A stretch of 64,000 bases of DNA, taken from NCBI RefSeq assembly GCF_007644035.1, contig NZ_VMTV02000663.1:1-64000 (forward strand), written 5' to 3'. A program made the translations under genes and the position numbers. This document shows, one piece after another, positions 48,874 to 57,819 of this stretch. Every line of letters begins with the position of its first letter. The first letter of the stretch is position 1. The stretch comes from Vogesella mureinivorans. Its GTDB lineage: Bacteria; Pseudomonadota; Gammaproteobacteria; Burkholderiales; Chromobacteriaceae. Under the pieces are notes generated by a model. The model was not told the origin of the DNA and made no database searches. It saw nothing but the letters and a program-made list of their open reading frames with translations.

Positions 48874-50454
48874 ATGCGCACCAACCTGCCCGTCAGCCAG
48901 ACCGAAATACCGTTTACCGAAGGCATCATCGTGACCCGCACCACGCTGGATGGCACGATCAGCTATGCAAACGACAGCTTTGTACAGCTCTCCGGCTTTA
49001 GCCGGGAAGAGCTGGTCGGCCAGCCACACAATATGGTGCGCCACCCGGATATGCCGCCCGTCCTGTTTAAGGATATGTGGCACACCATCAAACAGGGCAA
49101 CTGCTGGCAAGGGCTGGTGAAAAACCGCACCAAGGCCGGCGACTACTACTGGGTAGACGCTTTTGTCGTACCGGTACTGGAAGGCGACAATATCACTGGC
49201 TATATGTCGGTACGCACCCCGGCCAGCCGGGCCGATATCCAGCAAGCCGAGCAAACCTACGCTGCCATTCGCGCGGGTAAACGCTGGCAAAAGCCCCCGA
49301 AAACAGGCCGTATCATGGTGTGGTTCCGCCCGCTGTACGTCACCCTGATGACGCTGATGGTCGTCCTGGCTGGCCTGACCCACCCGGACAACAGCGGCCT
49401 GCTGATCAGTGCGCTAGGCATGCTGGCGACGGGCGCATGGCTATGGGTGGAACGCCAGCGCAAGCAACAACAACAAGCGCTGCTACACGCCTGTCGCAAC
49501 ATTGCCCAGGGCAAGCTGACCAACCCGCTGAGCATCCACCGGGCCGGCGACCAGGGCAAGATAGAAACGGCGCTGGCCTATATGCAGGTCAACCTGAAAG
49601 TCATGCTGGATAACCTGCAAATGTCGGCACAGCAGCAAACGTGCAATACCCAGCATGTACAAGTGGCGGTCAGCGAGCTGCTGGGGCATATCGATGACAG
49701 CACCACGGCCGTGACCCAGATGGGCGCGGCGGTAGAAGAGCTCTCCACATCTATAGAACAAGTCGCCGCCCATGCCGAACACACCGCACGGCTAAGCCAG
49801 CACACCCGAGAAGACCTGCAGCAAAGTGTGGCGCAGATGGCCAGCTCGCAGCACCGTAACCAGGCCGCCGCACACGCTGTGGAAGAAGCACAGAACACCA
49901 TTCGTGCGCTATCCAGTGCCATTGGCAGCATTTCCCAGGTAACACAAACCATCCACGATATTGCCGACCAGACCAACCTGCTGGCCCTGAATGCCGCCAT
50001 CGAAGCAGCACGCGCAGGCGAAAGCGGCCGCGGCTTTGCCGTGGTGGCGGACGAAGTACGCAAGCTGGCCGAACGCACCAGCCTGAGCACCGACGAAATC
50101 AAACACCTGGTCAGCAATGTCCAGCAGGCCGCCAAAGGCACGGTAGACGCCATCGCGGCCATCACCCAGGAAACCAAAGCAGGCGTAGAAACCGTGCAGC
50201 ACACCCAAGCCAGGCTGGGCACCCTGCAGCAAAGCTCGGGGGACATGAACATGATGATGCAGGAGATTGCCGTGACCAACGCCCAGCAGTCCGCCACCGC
50301 CAGCCACCTGGCTGAACGCATGGCACTGATTTCGGCCCGATTCGACGCCTCTACCGAACAAATCGCCACCGCCAGGCTCGCCATTGCCGGCCTGGCCAAT
50401 GAGGCTGCCCAAGTCGCCACCCTGGCCGGCGCCTTTGAGGTAGAAAAACGCTAA
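48874..50454 (+). CDS. Aer-like methyl-accepting chemotaxis protein
   Basis: 526 aa. The PAS domain (about 13-118) has the Aer signature [13 protein letters not shown] and [17 protein letters not shown]. Two close membrane segments (about 155-190) form a hairpin with hardly any periplasmic part, then a HAMP-like region and a full MCP signalling domain with the CheA/CheW-binding tip [38 protein letters not shown] (about 365-400). It is an energy/redox taxis receptor by homology to Aer. It closes the cluster 39 bases after the HD-GYP gene. Its PAS is a clear paralogue of that in the protein at 46092. Confidence 0.93.
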   Translation: MRTNLPVSQTEIPFTEGIIVTRTTLDGTISYANDSFVQLSGFSREELVGQPHNMVRHPDMPPVLFKDMWHTIKQGNCWQGLVKNRTKAGDYYWVDAFVVPVLEGDNITGYMSVRTPASRADIQQAEQTYAAIRAGKRWQKPPKTGRIMVWFRPLYVTLMTLMVVLAGLTHPDNSGLLISALGMLATGAWLWVERQRKQQQQALLHACRNIAQGKLTNPLSIHRAGDQGKIETALAYMQVNLKVMLDNLQMSAQQQTCNTQHVQVAVSELLGHIDDSTTAVTQMGAAVEELSTSIEQVAAHAEHTARLSQHTREDLQQSVAQMASSQHRNQAAAHAVEEAQNTIRALSSAIGSISQVTQTIHDIADQTNLLALNAAIEAARAGESGRGFAVVADEVRKLAERTSLSTDEIKHLVSNVQQAAKGTVDAIAAITQETKAGVETVQHTQARLGTLQQSSGDMNMMMQEIAVTNAQQSATASHLAERMALISARFDASTEQIATARLAIAGLANEAAQVATLAGAFEVEKR

Positions 50455-50544
50455 GACGCCGCCCGGCAATCATGCTGTTACAGACACAGGCTTGCCGGGG
50501 AAAGCACAGGCGGCGATACTCCGTTTTTTAGCCGACTGCGCCCC

Positions 50545-51255
50545 ATGAAACACACCGTGCTTTTTGTTGAGGACGACGCCGAGCTGGCCGCGCTGATGCG
50601 CGACTTTCTGGCGCGCCACGATCTGGACGTGATCATCGAGCCACGCGGGGACACCGCGCTGGATGCCGTTGCCCGCGTGCAGCCCGCACTCATCCTGCTG
50701 GATATCATGCTGCCCGGCAAAGACGGCCTGACCCTGTGCCGCGAGCTGCGGCCAACCTTCCACGGCCCCATCGTGATGCTGACCTCGCTGGATAGCGACA
50801 TGAACCATATCCTGGGGCTGGAGCTGGGTGCCAACGACTACATCCTCAAAACCACCCCGCCCGCCGTGGTGGCCGCCCGCCTGCGCGCCCAGCTGCGCCA
50901 GCACCAGCCTGCCAGCCCAGCCAGCGCGGCACCGGCCAGCCAGCCACAGCACCTGACATTTGGCACGCTGGTCATTGATGAGCCCTGCCGCGAAGTGCTG
51001 CTGGATGGCGAACGCATCGCGCTGTCCACCTCTGATTTTGATTTGCTGTGGCAGCTGGCCAGCCACGCTGGCGAAGTGCAAGACCGCGATACCCTGCTAC
51101 GCGTGATGCGCGGCCTGAGCTACGATGGCCTGGACCGCAGCATCGACATTGCCGTTTCGCGCCTGCGCAAAAAACTGGGCGATGACCCGCTGGCCCCCCA
51201 GCGCATCAAGACCGTACGTAACAAAGGCTACCTGTTCTCGCCTGCGGGCTGGTAA
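50545..51255 (+). CDS. rstA: OmpR-family response regulator, RstA-like
   Basis: 236 aa. Receiver domain (1-120) with acidic pair EDD at 9-11, phosphorylated Asp in LLDIMLPGKDG and Lys in NDYILKTTPP; an Ala/Pro/Gln linker; winged-helix DNA-binding domain (about 140-235) ending RIKTVRNKGYLFSPAGW. The kinase gene starts four bases on. I name it RstA because the adjacent kinase is very like RstB. Confidence 0.85.
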   Translation: MKHTVLFVEDDAELAALMRDFLARHDLDVIIEPRGDTALDAVARVQPALILLDIMLPGKDGLTLCRELRPTFHGPIVMLTSLDSDMNHILGLELGANDYILKTTPPAVVAARLRAQLRQHQPASPASAAPASQPQHLTFGTLVIDEPCREVLLDGERIALSTSDFDLLWQLASHAGEVQDRDTLLRVMRGLSYDGLDRSIDIAVSRLRKKLGDDPLAPQRIKTVRNKGYLFSPAGW

Positions 51256-51258
51256 ACC

Positions 51259-52557
51259 ATGCGCAAACTGTTTATCCAGTTTTACCTGTTGCTGATTTTC
51301 AGTTTTCTGGTGGCCGTGTCGCTGGCCGGCCTGGTGTACAAGGAGGTCGCCGAAAAAGCCGGCGACCGCGCGCTGGCCGACCTACTGAAAACCACGCTGA
51401 CGTTGATCGAGCACACGCTGGATGGCGTGCCGCAGCAGCAATGGCCGGCAGAGCTGGCCAAGCTGGACCACGAGCTGGATTTCAACGTGGCCCTGCAGCC
51501 GCTACAAAGCCTGCCGCTGGACGCACAATCCATGCAGGCCCTGGTACGCGGCGATATCGTGATGCTGGAAGACGACCTGACCTATCTGCAGCGGGTCAAA
51601 CAGTCGCCCTACGCCCTGGTGGCCGGGCCCATGAGCTACCTGGTGTTCATGCACGAGCTCAAATGGCTGGACTACGCGCTGCTCACCATGATCGGCCTAT
51701 CGCTAGCCATACCGGTACTGCTATGGATGCGGCCACACTGGAGCGAGCTGGTACAGCTGGAAAACGCGGCCAAACAGCTCAGCCAGGGACAGTTTCAGGC
51801 GCGCGTCAGCCTGGCGCCTGCCTCTGGCCTGCAGCCGCTGGCGCGTGGCTTCAACCATATGGCCGAAAGCGTGGAGCGGCTACTGGAAAGCAAGCAAACC
51901 CTGATCAATGCGGTAGCCCACGAGCTGCGCACACCACTGGCGCGGCTACGCTACCGCCTGGCGCTGCTGGACGTGGATGCGGCCAACCCGGTACACGACG
52001 GCATAGAGCGCGACCTGAGCAGCATCGGCTCGCTGATTGACGAGCTGCTGCTACACGCCCGCCTAGGCCGCCCCGACTTGCCCATGCAGCCGGTCACCCT
52101 GCCCGCCCACGCCTGGCTGCGCCAGCGCCTGGACGACCTGAGCAGCCACCACCCACAGCTGCGGGTAAGGCTGCGGGTATGCCAGGACAGCCTGCACGGC
52201 GACCCTACCCTACTGGCACGCGCGCTGGATAACCTGCTGAACAATGCGGCCAACTATGGCCGCGGCGAGATCGAGCTGGGGTTTCAGGTGCAACATGGCG
52301 AGCAGCAGCTCAGCGTGGCGGATAACGGGCACGGTATTGCGGCGGCCGACCGTAGCCGCGTGCTGGAGCCGTTTGTGCGGCTAGACCCCAGCCGCGATAA
52401 AAACCAGGCGGGCTATGGCCTGGGCCTGGCCATCGTGCAGCAGATCATGCTGGCCCACCATGGCCAGATCCGCATCGATGACAGCACGCTAGGCGGGGCG
52501 CGCTTTACCTTGAGCTGGCCTGAGCAACAAAGCGATACAACGATGAACAATTCATAA
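51259..52557 (+). CDS. rstB: sensor histidine kinase, RstB-like
   Basis: 432 aa. Membrane segment 8-27, periplasmic sensor of about 105 residues, second membrane segment about 138-158, HAMP with LWMRPHWSELVQLENAAKQL, H-box VAHELRTPLARLRYRLAL, then N-box LDNLLNNAANYGRGE, and GYGLGLAIVQQI. The N-terminal MRKLFIQFYLLL, GDIVMLEDDLTYLQR and the HAMP segment match enterobacterial RstB closely. E. coli RstB is tied to the PhoPQ/acid response. Confidence 0.87.
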   Translation: MRKLFIQFYLLLIFSFLVAVSLAGLVYKEVAEKAGDRALADLLKTTLTLIEHTLDGVPQQQWPAELAKLDHELDFNVALQPLQSLPLDAQSMQALVRGDIVMLEDDLTYLQRVKQSPYALVAGPMSYLVFMHELKWLDYALLTMIGLSLAIPVLLWMRPHWSELVQLENAAKQLSQGQFQARVSLAPASGLQPLARGFNHMAESVERLLESKQTLINAVAHELRTPLARLRYRLALLDVDAANPVHDGIERDLSSIGSLIDELLLHARLGRPDLPMQPVTLPAHAWLRQRLDDLSSHHPQLRVRLRVCQDSLHGDPTLLARALDNLLNNAANYGRGEIELGFQVQHGEQQLSVADNGHGIAAADRSRVLEPFVRLDPSRDKNQAGYGLGLAIVQQIMLAHHGQIRIDDSTLGGARFTLSWPEQQSDTTMNNS

Positions 52558-52639
52558 CAGACAAGCAGCCTGCAGCTACCTAACATGGCGCCAAGCGTTG
52601 AACCCAACGTATACACCCTATTTTGCAAAGGATTTCACC

Positions 52640-52828
52640 ATGAAAAAACTGACTCTGGTTGCTGCTGGTCTGGCTTTCGCTGTTGCTGCTTCCGCTGGTT
52701 TCGCTGCTGATGCCAAGAAGCCTGCTGCTTCCGCACCTGCTGCTGAAAAGAAAGTAGAAAAGAAGGCTGAAAAGAAAGCCGAGAAAAAAGTTGTCAAGGC
52801 TAAAAAAGCCGCTTCCGCTGCCAAGTAA
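52640..52828 (+). CDS. small exported Lys/Ala-rich protein, Asr-like
   Basis: 62 aa. Signal peptide MKKLTLVAAGLAFAVAASAGFA, then a mature part of about 40 residues made of AEKKVEKKAEKK-type repeats and ending KAKKAASAAK. AAAGGA precedes the ATG at 52640; the frame runs 14 codons further up but that part resembles nothing. Composition and layout are like E. coli Asr, an acid-shock periplasmic protein controlled by RstA, and here it follows rstAB directly, with its own leader and terminator. Histone-like or lipoprotein-like tails are alternatives. Confidence 0.8.
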   Translation: MKKLTLVAAGLAFAVAASAGFAADAKKPAASAPAAEKKVEKKAEKKAEKKVVKAKKAASAAK

Positions 52829-52844
52829 TCCGGCTGCAGGATAG

Positions 52845-52874
52845 AAAAAGGGCACCGCTTGGTGCCCTTTTTTC
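52845..52874 (+). terminator. terminator of the Asr-like gene
   Basis: Stem AAAGGGCACC/GGTGCCCTTT with six T. Confidence 0.9.
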
Positions 52875-52917
52875 ATGATGGCGGCGTTGCCCGCCAAGGT
52901 TGGCCGCACGCGCCTGG

Positions 52918-53634
52918 CTAGCTTGCCAGCGCTTGCTTTTGCAGGGCTACCAGCTCGCCAATACCTTTTTCGGCCAGCGCCATCAGCGCGTTCATCTCGT
53001 CACGGCTAAACGGCGCACCTTCTGCCGTGCCCTGTACCTCGATAAAACGGCCATCGCCAGTCATCACCACATTCATATCGGTTTCGCAGCCGGAATCCTC
53101 GATATAGTCCAGGTCCAGCACCGGCTGGCCAGCCACTACCCCCACCGAGATGGCTGCCACGTGGTCACGCAAGGGGCATTCTGTCAGCTTGCCTGCGGCC
53201 AGCAGCCCGGCAATGGCATCGGCCAGCGCCACGAAGGCACCGGTAATGCTGGCGGTACGGGTGCCACCATCGGCCTGAATCACATCGCAGTCGATCAGGA
53301 TCTGGCGCTCGCCCAGCTTTTGCAGATCTACCACCGCGCGCAGGCTACGGCCAATCAGGCGCTGGATTTCCTGCGTGCGGCCAGACTGCTTGCCACTGGC
53401 GGCTTCGCGGCGCATGCGGCTGCCGGTAGAGCGTGGCAGCATGCCGTACTCTGCCGTTACCCAGCCCTGACCTTTGCCTTTAAGGAATGATGGCACCGAC
53501 TCTTCTACGCTGGCGGTGCAGATCACTTTGGTATCACCACACTCTATCAACACCGAGCCTTCGGCATGTTTGGTGTAGTGGCGGGTAAGACGGACGGTGC
53601 GCAGGGCATCTGCGGCGCGTTGGGATGGGCGCAT
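52918..53634 (-). CDS. rph: ribonuclease PH
   Basis: 238 aa. Phosphorolytic 3'-5' exoribonuclease for tRNA 3' ends. Landmarks: [61 protein letters not shown] with the phosphate-site Arg, and [22 protein letters not shown]. Length is normal. It lies 64 bases after the PP2C gene on the same strand, as in other betaproteobacteria. Confidence 0.97.
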   Translation of the reverse strand: MRPSQRAADALRTVRLTRHYTKHAEGSVLIECGDTKVICTASVEESVPSFLKGKGQGWVTAEYGMLPRSTGSRMRREAASGKQSGRTQEIQRLIGRSLRAVVDLQKLGERQILIDCDVIQADGGTRTASITGAFVALADAIAGLLAAGKLTECPLRDHVAAISVGVVAGQPVLDLDYIEDSGCETDMNVVMTGDGRFIEVQGTAEGAPFSRDEMNALMALAEKGIGELVALQKQALAS

Positions 53635-53698
53635 GCGGTTTCTCGGGGTGCGTCAGAAAGCGGCATTCTAACGCAAAGCGCCAGCGGGCTGACGCCTG

Positions 53699-54562
53699 TC
53701 AGCCGCGGGGCAAGCCCTGGGTCAGCTCGCTGTCCATCAGGGTGGACTGCCAGGTTTGTTCTGCCTGGGTATCGGCCAGGGTTTCGCTATCAATGAAACC
53801 ATCACGCCCGGGCACATACTGCTCGTCGGACAGTAGCTGCAAGGCAATGGCGCTCAGGTTATCGCTGTGCACGCCGGCGCGCTTGTCTGCCACGCTCAGC
53901 AAAGCCGGCACCACCATGGCGGGCAAGCGGCCAACAAAGGCGCGGGCGATTTCATCGTCGCGCAGCGGCCCCCACACGCCATCGGAACACAGCAGCAGCG
54001 TATCGCCGTTTGCCAGTGCCTGGGTGTCTGCCAGCTCGATATCCGGCTCGCCTATGGCGCCCAGGCAGTTGTAGATGCGGTTGCGGGCCGGGTGGTCGTG
54101 CGCGTCGGCCTCGTTCAGAAAGCCGGTATCGATCAGGCGCTGTACATGGCTATGGTCGCGGCTACGCCAGGCTACCTGGCCGTCGCGCAGTAGATAAAAG
54201 CGCGAATCACCGGCATGCGCCACCCAGGCCTCGCCATCCTGAATCACCGCTACCACCAGCGTGGTGCTGGGCACTTCGCTCATGCGGTGGCGAATGGCGT
54301 GGTCCAGTATGGCCTGGTGCGACTCTTGCCCGGCATTGAGCAAAAAGCGCCGCGGGTGCTGCAGCTTCGGCTTGGCAGCTTTTTTGAACAGCTCGCTAAA
54401 TACGTCTACGGCAATCTGCGCCGCCACCTCGCCATGGGCGTGGCCACCCATGCCATCGGCCAGTACCAATAGCTGGGCTTGCTGGGTACAGACTACCCCG
54501 ATGCGGTCTTCGTTATAGGGGCGGCTACCTACCCGGGTATCTACCGCAATGGCAAACTTCAT
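53699..54562 (-). CDS. PP2C-family Ser/Thr protein phosphatase
   Basis: 287 aa, cytosolic. Metal-dependent phosphatase with all PP2C signatures: RPYNEDRIGVV, LADGMGGHAHGEVAA, AHAGDSRFYLLRDG, LCSDGVWGPL and HSDNLSAIAL. The last 50 residues after the domain are polar and probably unfolded. It starts two bases after the kinase gene, so the two form a kinase/phosphatase pair with opposing action on shared targets. Confidence 0.93.
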   Translation of the reverse strand: MKFAIAVDTRVGSRPYNEDRIGVVCTQQAQLLVLADGMGGHAHGEVAAQIAVDVFSELFKKAAKPKLQHPRRFLLNAGQESHQAILDHAIRHRMSEVPSTTLVVAVIQDGEAWVAHAGDSRFYLLRDGQVAWRSRDHSHVQRLIDTGFLNEADAHDHPARNRIYNCLGAIGEPDIELADTQALANGDTLLLCSDGVWGPLRDDEIARAFVGRLPAMVVPALLSVADKRAGVHSDNLSAIALQLLSDEQYVPGRDGFIDSETLADTQAEQTWQSTLMDSELTQGLPRG

Positions 54563-54564
54563 GC

Positions 54565-55503
54565 TTATCGCCCTATCAGCCGGCCAAACCAGGCGGCTAC
54601 GCCGCGCGGTGGCTCGGGTGTAACATAGTTTTTGTCACGCAGCCGCTTTTGCATTTCGCTCAGGCTGGCCAGGCGGGTGAGCGGGTCCAGCCCCAGGCAC
54701 TCGTCTACCAGTGCCAGCAGGGCGGGCGAATAGTAGCGGGCAAACGCCTTGCTGGCCGGCACGACTTTGTCCTGTTTCAGGCGCTGGTCGGCAGACTGCA
54801 GCTTGTCCCCGCCCATGGCCACGTACATGCAGGCCCCCAGCGCATAGATATCCGTCCACGGCCCCAGCTTGGCCTGGGCATCGTACTGCTCGGGCGCCGC
54901 GTAGCCGGGGGTAAACATGCTGGCCAGGTGTTGCGCCCGGCCCAGCGTCTGCCGTGCGGCACCAAAGTCCAGCAACACCGGCGTGCCGTTACGGCGCAGG
55001 TATATGTTGGCCGGCTTGATATCCAGGTGCAGCAGATGCTGCAGGTGCACCTCGCGCAGGCCGCCTATCAGCTCGGCAAACAAGCGGCGCAGGCGCGGCT
55101 CGGCCAGGCCCTTGGGTGACAGCTCGATTTCCTTGGCCAGCGGTCTGCCTTCGGTATAGTCCATCACCATGTAGACCGTCTGGTTGGCACGAAAGAAGTT
55201 CGTCACCCGCACGATATTGGGGTGTTGAATGGCGGCCAGAATGCGCGCCTCTTCAAAGAAACACTTCAACCCCAGCTTGAACGCCTCCCGGTCCAGCTCG
55301 TTCAGTACAGTGACATCGGTCTGCCCGCGCCGCCCGGTCATGGAAAGCGGCAGGTATTCCTTAATAGCGTATTTGCGGTCGTACTGGTCCAGTGCCAGGT
55401 AAACCTCGCTAAAGCCGCCGGAACTCAGGCTGCGCACCACGGTGTAGTCTTCCAGCCGGGTACCTACCGGCAGTGCTCGCTGCTTGGATTGCGTAGTGTC
55501 CAT
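54565..55503 (-). CDS. eukaryotic-type Ser/Thr protein kinase
   Basis: 312 aa, without membrane segment. Kinase fold: Gly-rich loop SLSSGGFSEVYLALD (26-38), ATP Lys K48 in AIKEYLP, catalytic loop HLDIKPAN (159-166), DFGAA (179-183) and GYAAPEQY. The usual HRD is HLD, so it is a non-RD-type kinase, which often needs no activation-loop phosphorylation. The start MDTTQSKQRALP is chosen; a longer frame lacks kinase similarity. The C-terminal GVAAWFGRLIGR is amphipathic. Co-transcribed with the PP2C gene, divergent from yicC. Confidence 0.92.
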   Translation of the reverse strand: MDTTQSKQRALPVGTRLEDYTVVRSLSSGGFSEVYLALDQYDRKYAIKEYLPLSMTGRRGQTDVTVLNELDREAFKLGLKCFFEEARILAAIQHPNIVRVTNFFRANQTVYMVMDYTEGRPLAKEIELSPKGLAEPRLRRLFAELIGGLREVHLQHLLHLDIKPANIYLRRNGTPVLLDFGAARQTLGRAQHLASMFTPGYAAPEQYDAQAKLGPWTDIYALGACMYVAMGGDKLQSADQRLKQDKVVPASKAFARYYSPALLALVDECLGLDPLTRLASLSEMQKRLRDKNYVTPEPPRGVAAWFGRLIGR

Positions 55504-55583
55504 TGTTATAGTGTGCCAGCCTCTGGATCGATAGAACGATCCGGGGTCTGTTTCCAATTATTCATTCTGTTTCGGGAGCCCCC

Positions 55584-56450
55584 ATGATTTTAAGCATGAC
55601 AGGCTTTGCCTCTACCACCCGCGAGTTTCCGGGTGGCCTGTTGTCGATCGAGCTGCGTGCGGTCAATCACCGCTATCTTGACGTGCAAATGCGCCTGCCG
55701 GAAGAGCTGCGCATTATCGAACCACAATTGCGCGAGCTGATCGGCGGCCGCGTGACCCGCGGTAAAGTGGAATGCCGCATCGGCCTGAACCAGACCGACA
55801 ATGATACCCCACAGCTGGAGCTGAACCGCGACACCGTACAACGCCTGCTGGCAGTCAGCGCCGAAGTACGCGAGCTAGCCCCGCAAGTACGCGACCTGGG
55901 CATGGGCGAGCTGCTGCGCTGGCCTGGCGTGCTCAAATCGAACTCGCTGGCGCCGGAAGTGCTGCACCAGCTGTGCCTGGAAGGCCTGAACGCCGTACTG
56001 GGCGACTTCCGCGATACCCGCGGGCGCGAGGGCAGCAAACTGGCCCAGGTACTGCAAGACCGGATCAGCGGTATGGACCGCATTATCGCAGACGTCAAAC
56101 CACGCCTGCCGGTGATTCTGGAAGCTTACCGCACCAGGTTGGCCGCACGCCTGCAAGAAGCACTGGGCAATGTAGACGACGATCGCATCAAGCAGGAATT
56201 TGCCCTGTTTGCCCAGAAGATCGATGTAGACGAAGAGCTGGAACGCCTGACGACCCACCTGGCGGAAGTACGCCGCATCCTGAAAACCGGTGGCCAGGTT
56301 GGCAAACGCCTGGACTTCCTGATGCAAGAGCTGAACCGCGAAGCCAATACGCTAGGCTCCAAATCGGTTTCCACCGAAACCACCCAGGCCTCGGTAGAGC
56401 TGAAAGTGCTGATAGAACAGATGCGCGAGCAGATCCAGAACGTGGAATAA
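55584..56450 (+). CDS. yicC: YicC family endoribonuclease
   Basis: 288 aa. Conserved stress-related protein with RNase activity in E. coli. N-terminal MTGFASTTREFPGGLLSIELRAVNHRYLDV and C-terminal AEVRRILKTGGQVGKRLDFLMQELNREANTLGSKS are the two family blocks; they end with the usual helix ELKVLIEQMREQIQNVE. The ATG at 55584 is four codons before the usual SMTGFA start. Divergent from the kinase gene; gmk, which often follows yicC, is not here. Confidence 0.94.
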   Translation: MILSMTGFASTTREFPGGLLSIELRAVNHRYLDVQMRLPEELRIIEPQLRELIGGRVTRGKVECRIGLNQTDNDTPQLELNRDTVQRLLAVSAEVRELAPQVRDLGMGELLRWPGVLKSNSLAPEVLHQLCLEGLNAVLGDFRDTRGREGSKLAQVLQDRISGMDRIIADVKPRLPVILEAYRTRLAARLQEALGNVDDDRIKQEFALFAQKIDVDEELERLTTHLAEVRRILKTGGQVGKRLDFLMQELNREANTLGSKSVSTETTQASVELKVLIEQMREQIQNVE

Positions 56451-56477
56451 GCCTGCCCCGCAGCGCAAGCAATACCG

Positions 56478-56520
56478 CAAGATGCCGCCCGGTAACCGTA
56501 CCGGGCGGCATCTTGCTTTG
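56478..56520 (+). terminator. terminator of yicC
   Basis: Perfect 17-bp inverted repeat CAAGATGCCGCCCGGTA/TACCGGGCGGCATCTTG with the loop ACCG, followed by a weak CTTTG run. Confidence 0.7.
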
Positions 56521-56572
56521 ATACGTCTGGCAGCACACTGCGGGCAGGCATTCCACTCGCACAAAAATTTTC

Positions 56573-56600
56573 TAAAGTTTGGCCGGGGCTGGACCGATAA
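56573..56600 (+). promoter_or_regulatory. sigma-28 promoter of flagellin gene 1
   Basis: TAAAGTTT, 12 bases, ACCGATAA. Near-perfect FliA (sigma-28) consensus TAAAGTTT-N11-GCCGATAA, 75 bases before the start codon. Confidence 0.85.
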
Positions 56601-56674
56601 GGGTACATAGCCTGCAGCACTACACAGTGCCAAGCAGATAAGGAAATCAAAATTAAGTTGTAAGTGAGGAAATC

Positions 56675-57544
56675 ATGCCAATCATCGTAAACAGCAACAT
56701 TGCATCCCTGAATGCCCAGCGCAACCTGAACCAATCGAACACTGCACTGGCTACCTCCCTGCAGCGCCTGTCTTCCGGCCTGCGAGTGAACTCCGCCAAA
56801 GACGATGCCGCCGGTCTGGCCGTTGCAGAAGGCATTACCTCCCAGGTTCGCGGTAACCAGCAAGGTGTACGTAACGCCTACGATGGTATCTCGATGGCAC
56901 AAACGGCCGAAGGCGCACTGGGCCAGATTACCAACAACTTGCAGCGTATCCGTGAACTGGCCACCCAGGCATCCAACGCTTCGGTTTCCAGCACCAACCG
57001 CTCGCAGCTGCAAAAAGAAACCGACCAGCTGACTCAGGAAATTGCCCGTATCGTGCAAACCACCGAGTTCAACGGCGCCCAGCTGCTGACCGGCTCCGGC
57101 ACCGCAGGCTTTACCTTCCAGGTGGGTTCGCAAGGCTCGGCTAACTTCCAGATCAGCACAGCCAGCGGTATCGATATGACTACGTCGGCCAGCGGTGGTA
57201 TTGCCTTTGCTGCAGCCAGTGCGGTAACGGGCACAGGCGCAGTAGACATCACCACCCAAGCAAATGCTTCTGCCGCGCTGAACTCGCTGGATACGGCCAT
57301 CAGCAACGTAACCAACGTGCGTGCCACCTTCGGTGCGGTACAAAACCGCTTCGAGGCGGTGATTGCCAACACACAAAACTATATCGAGAACCTGAGCGCG
57401 TCGCGTAGCCGCATCATGGATGCCGACTTTGCCTCCGAAACGGCCATGATGACCCGTAACCAGATTCTGCAACAGGCTGGCACCTCGATTCTGGGCCAAG
57501 CCAACCAGGTACCCCAAGCCGCCCTGTCTCTGCTGCGCGGTTAA
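56675..57544 (+). CDS. fliC: flagellin (copy 1)
   Basis: 289 aa. Filament subunit exported by the flagellar type III system. The N-terminal D0/D1 region MPIIVNSNIASLNAQRNLNQSN..LQRLSSGLRVNSAKDDAAGLAV and the C-terminal SRIMDADFASETAMMTRNQILQQAGTSILGQANQVPQAALSLLRG are typical; the central variable part is short and Gly/Ser/Thr-rich. AAGTGAGG serves as ribosome binding site. Nearly identical to the second flagellin downstream (about 20 differences in 288 by eye). Confidence 0.97.
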   Translation: MPIIVNSNIASLNAQRNLNQSNTALATSLQRLSSGLRVNSAKDDAAGLAVAEGITSQVRGNQQGVRNAYDGISMAQTAEGALGQITNNLQRIRELATQASNASVSSTNRSQLQKETDQLTQEIARIVQTTEFNGAQLLTGSGTAGFTFQVGSQGSANFQISTASGIDMTTSASGGIAFAAASAVTGTGAVDITTQANASAALNSLDTAISNVTNVRATFGAVQNRFEAVIANTQNYIENLSASRSRIMDADFASETAMMTRNQILQQAGTSILGQANQVPQAALSLLRG

Positions 57545-57593
57545 TGAAAAATGGCTCATGCCCAGACATGAGCCAAGCAAGCAATACCTCACT

Positions 57594-57618
57594 TTGCCGG
57601 CCTTTGGCCGGCTTTTTT
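57594..57618 (+). terminator. terminator of flagellin gene 1
   Basis: Stem GCCGGCC/GGCCGGC with six T; a second hairpin, GGCTCATG/CATGAGCC (57553-57574), comes just before it. Confidence 0.9.
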
Positions 57619-57735
57619 CATTTCTGACCGCCTTTTGCCATACCGCCGTCTCTTGTTTCCAGCTTCCCGCTTACCGATTTTTCAACACCTTCACGCATGA
57701 CATATCGAAGCCGACGCCGAGTATAAAAAAAATCC

Positions 57736-57762
57736 TAAAGTTTGCTAAAGACACGACGATAA
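57736..57762 (+). promoter_or_regulatory. sigma-28 promoter of flagellin gene 2
   Basis: TAAAGTTT, 11 bases, GACGATAA: sigma-28 type with the exact consensus spacing, 57 bases before the start codon. Confidence 0.87.
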
Positions 57763-57819
57763 GCGCTATGACACCCCAGTTTTCTACTGGGTTAGTCAAT
57801 AAAATAACGGAGATTAAAA

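Noticed and set aside
52558-52639. RstA box before the Asr-like gene
   Set aside because: No TACAT-type tandem site matching the E. coli consensus is visible.
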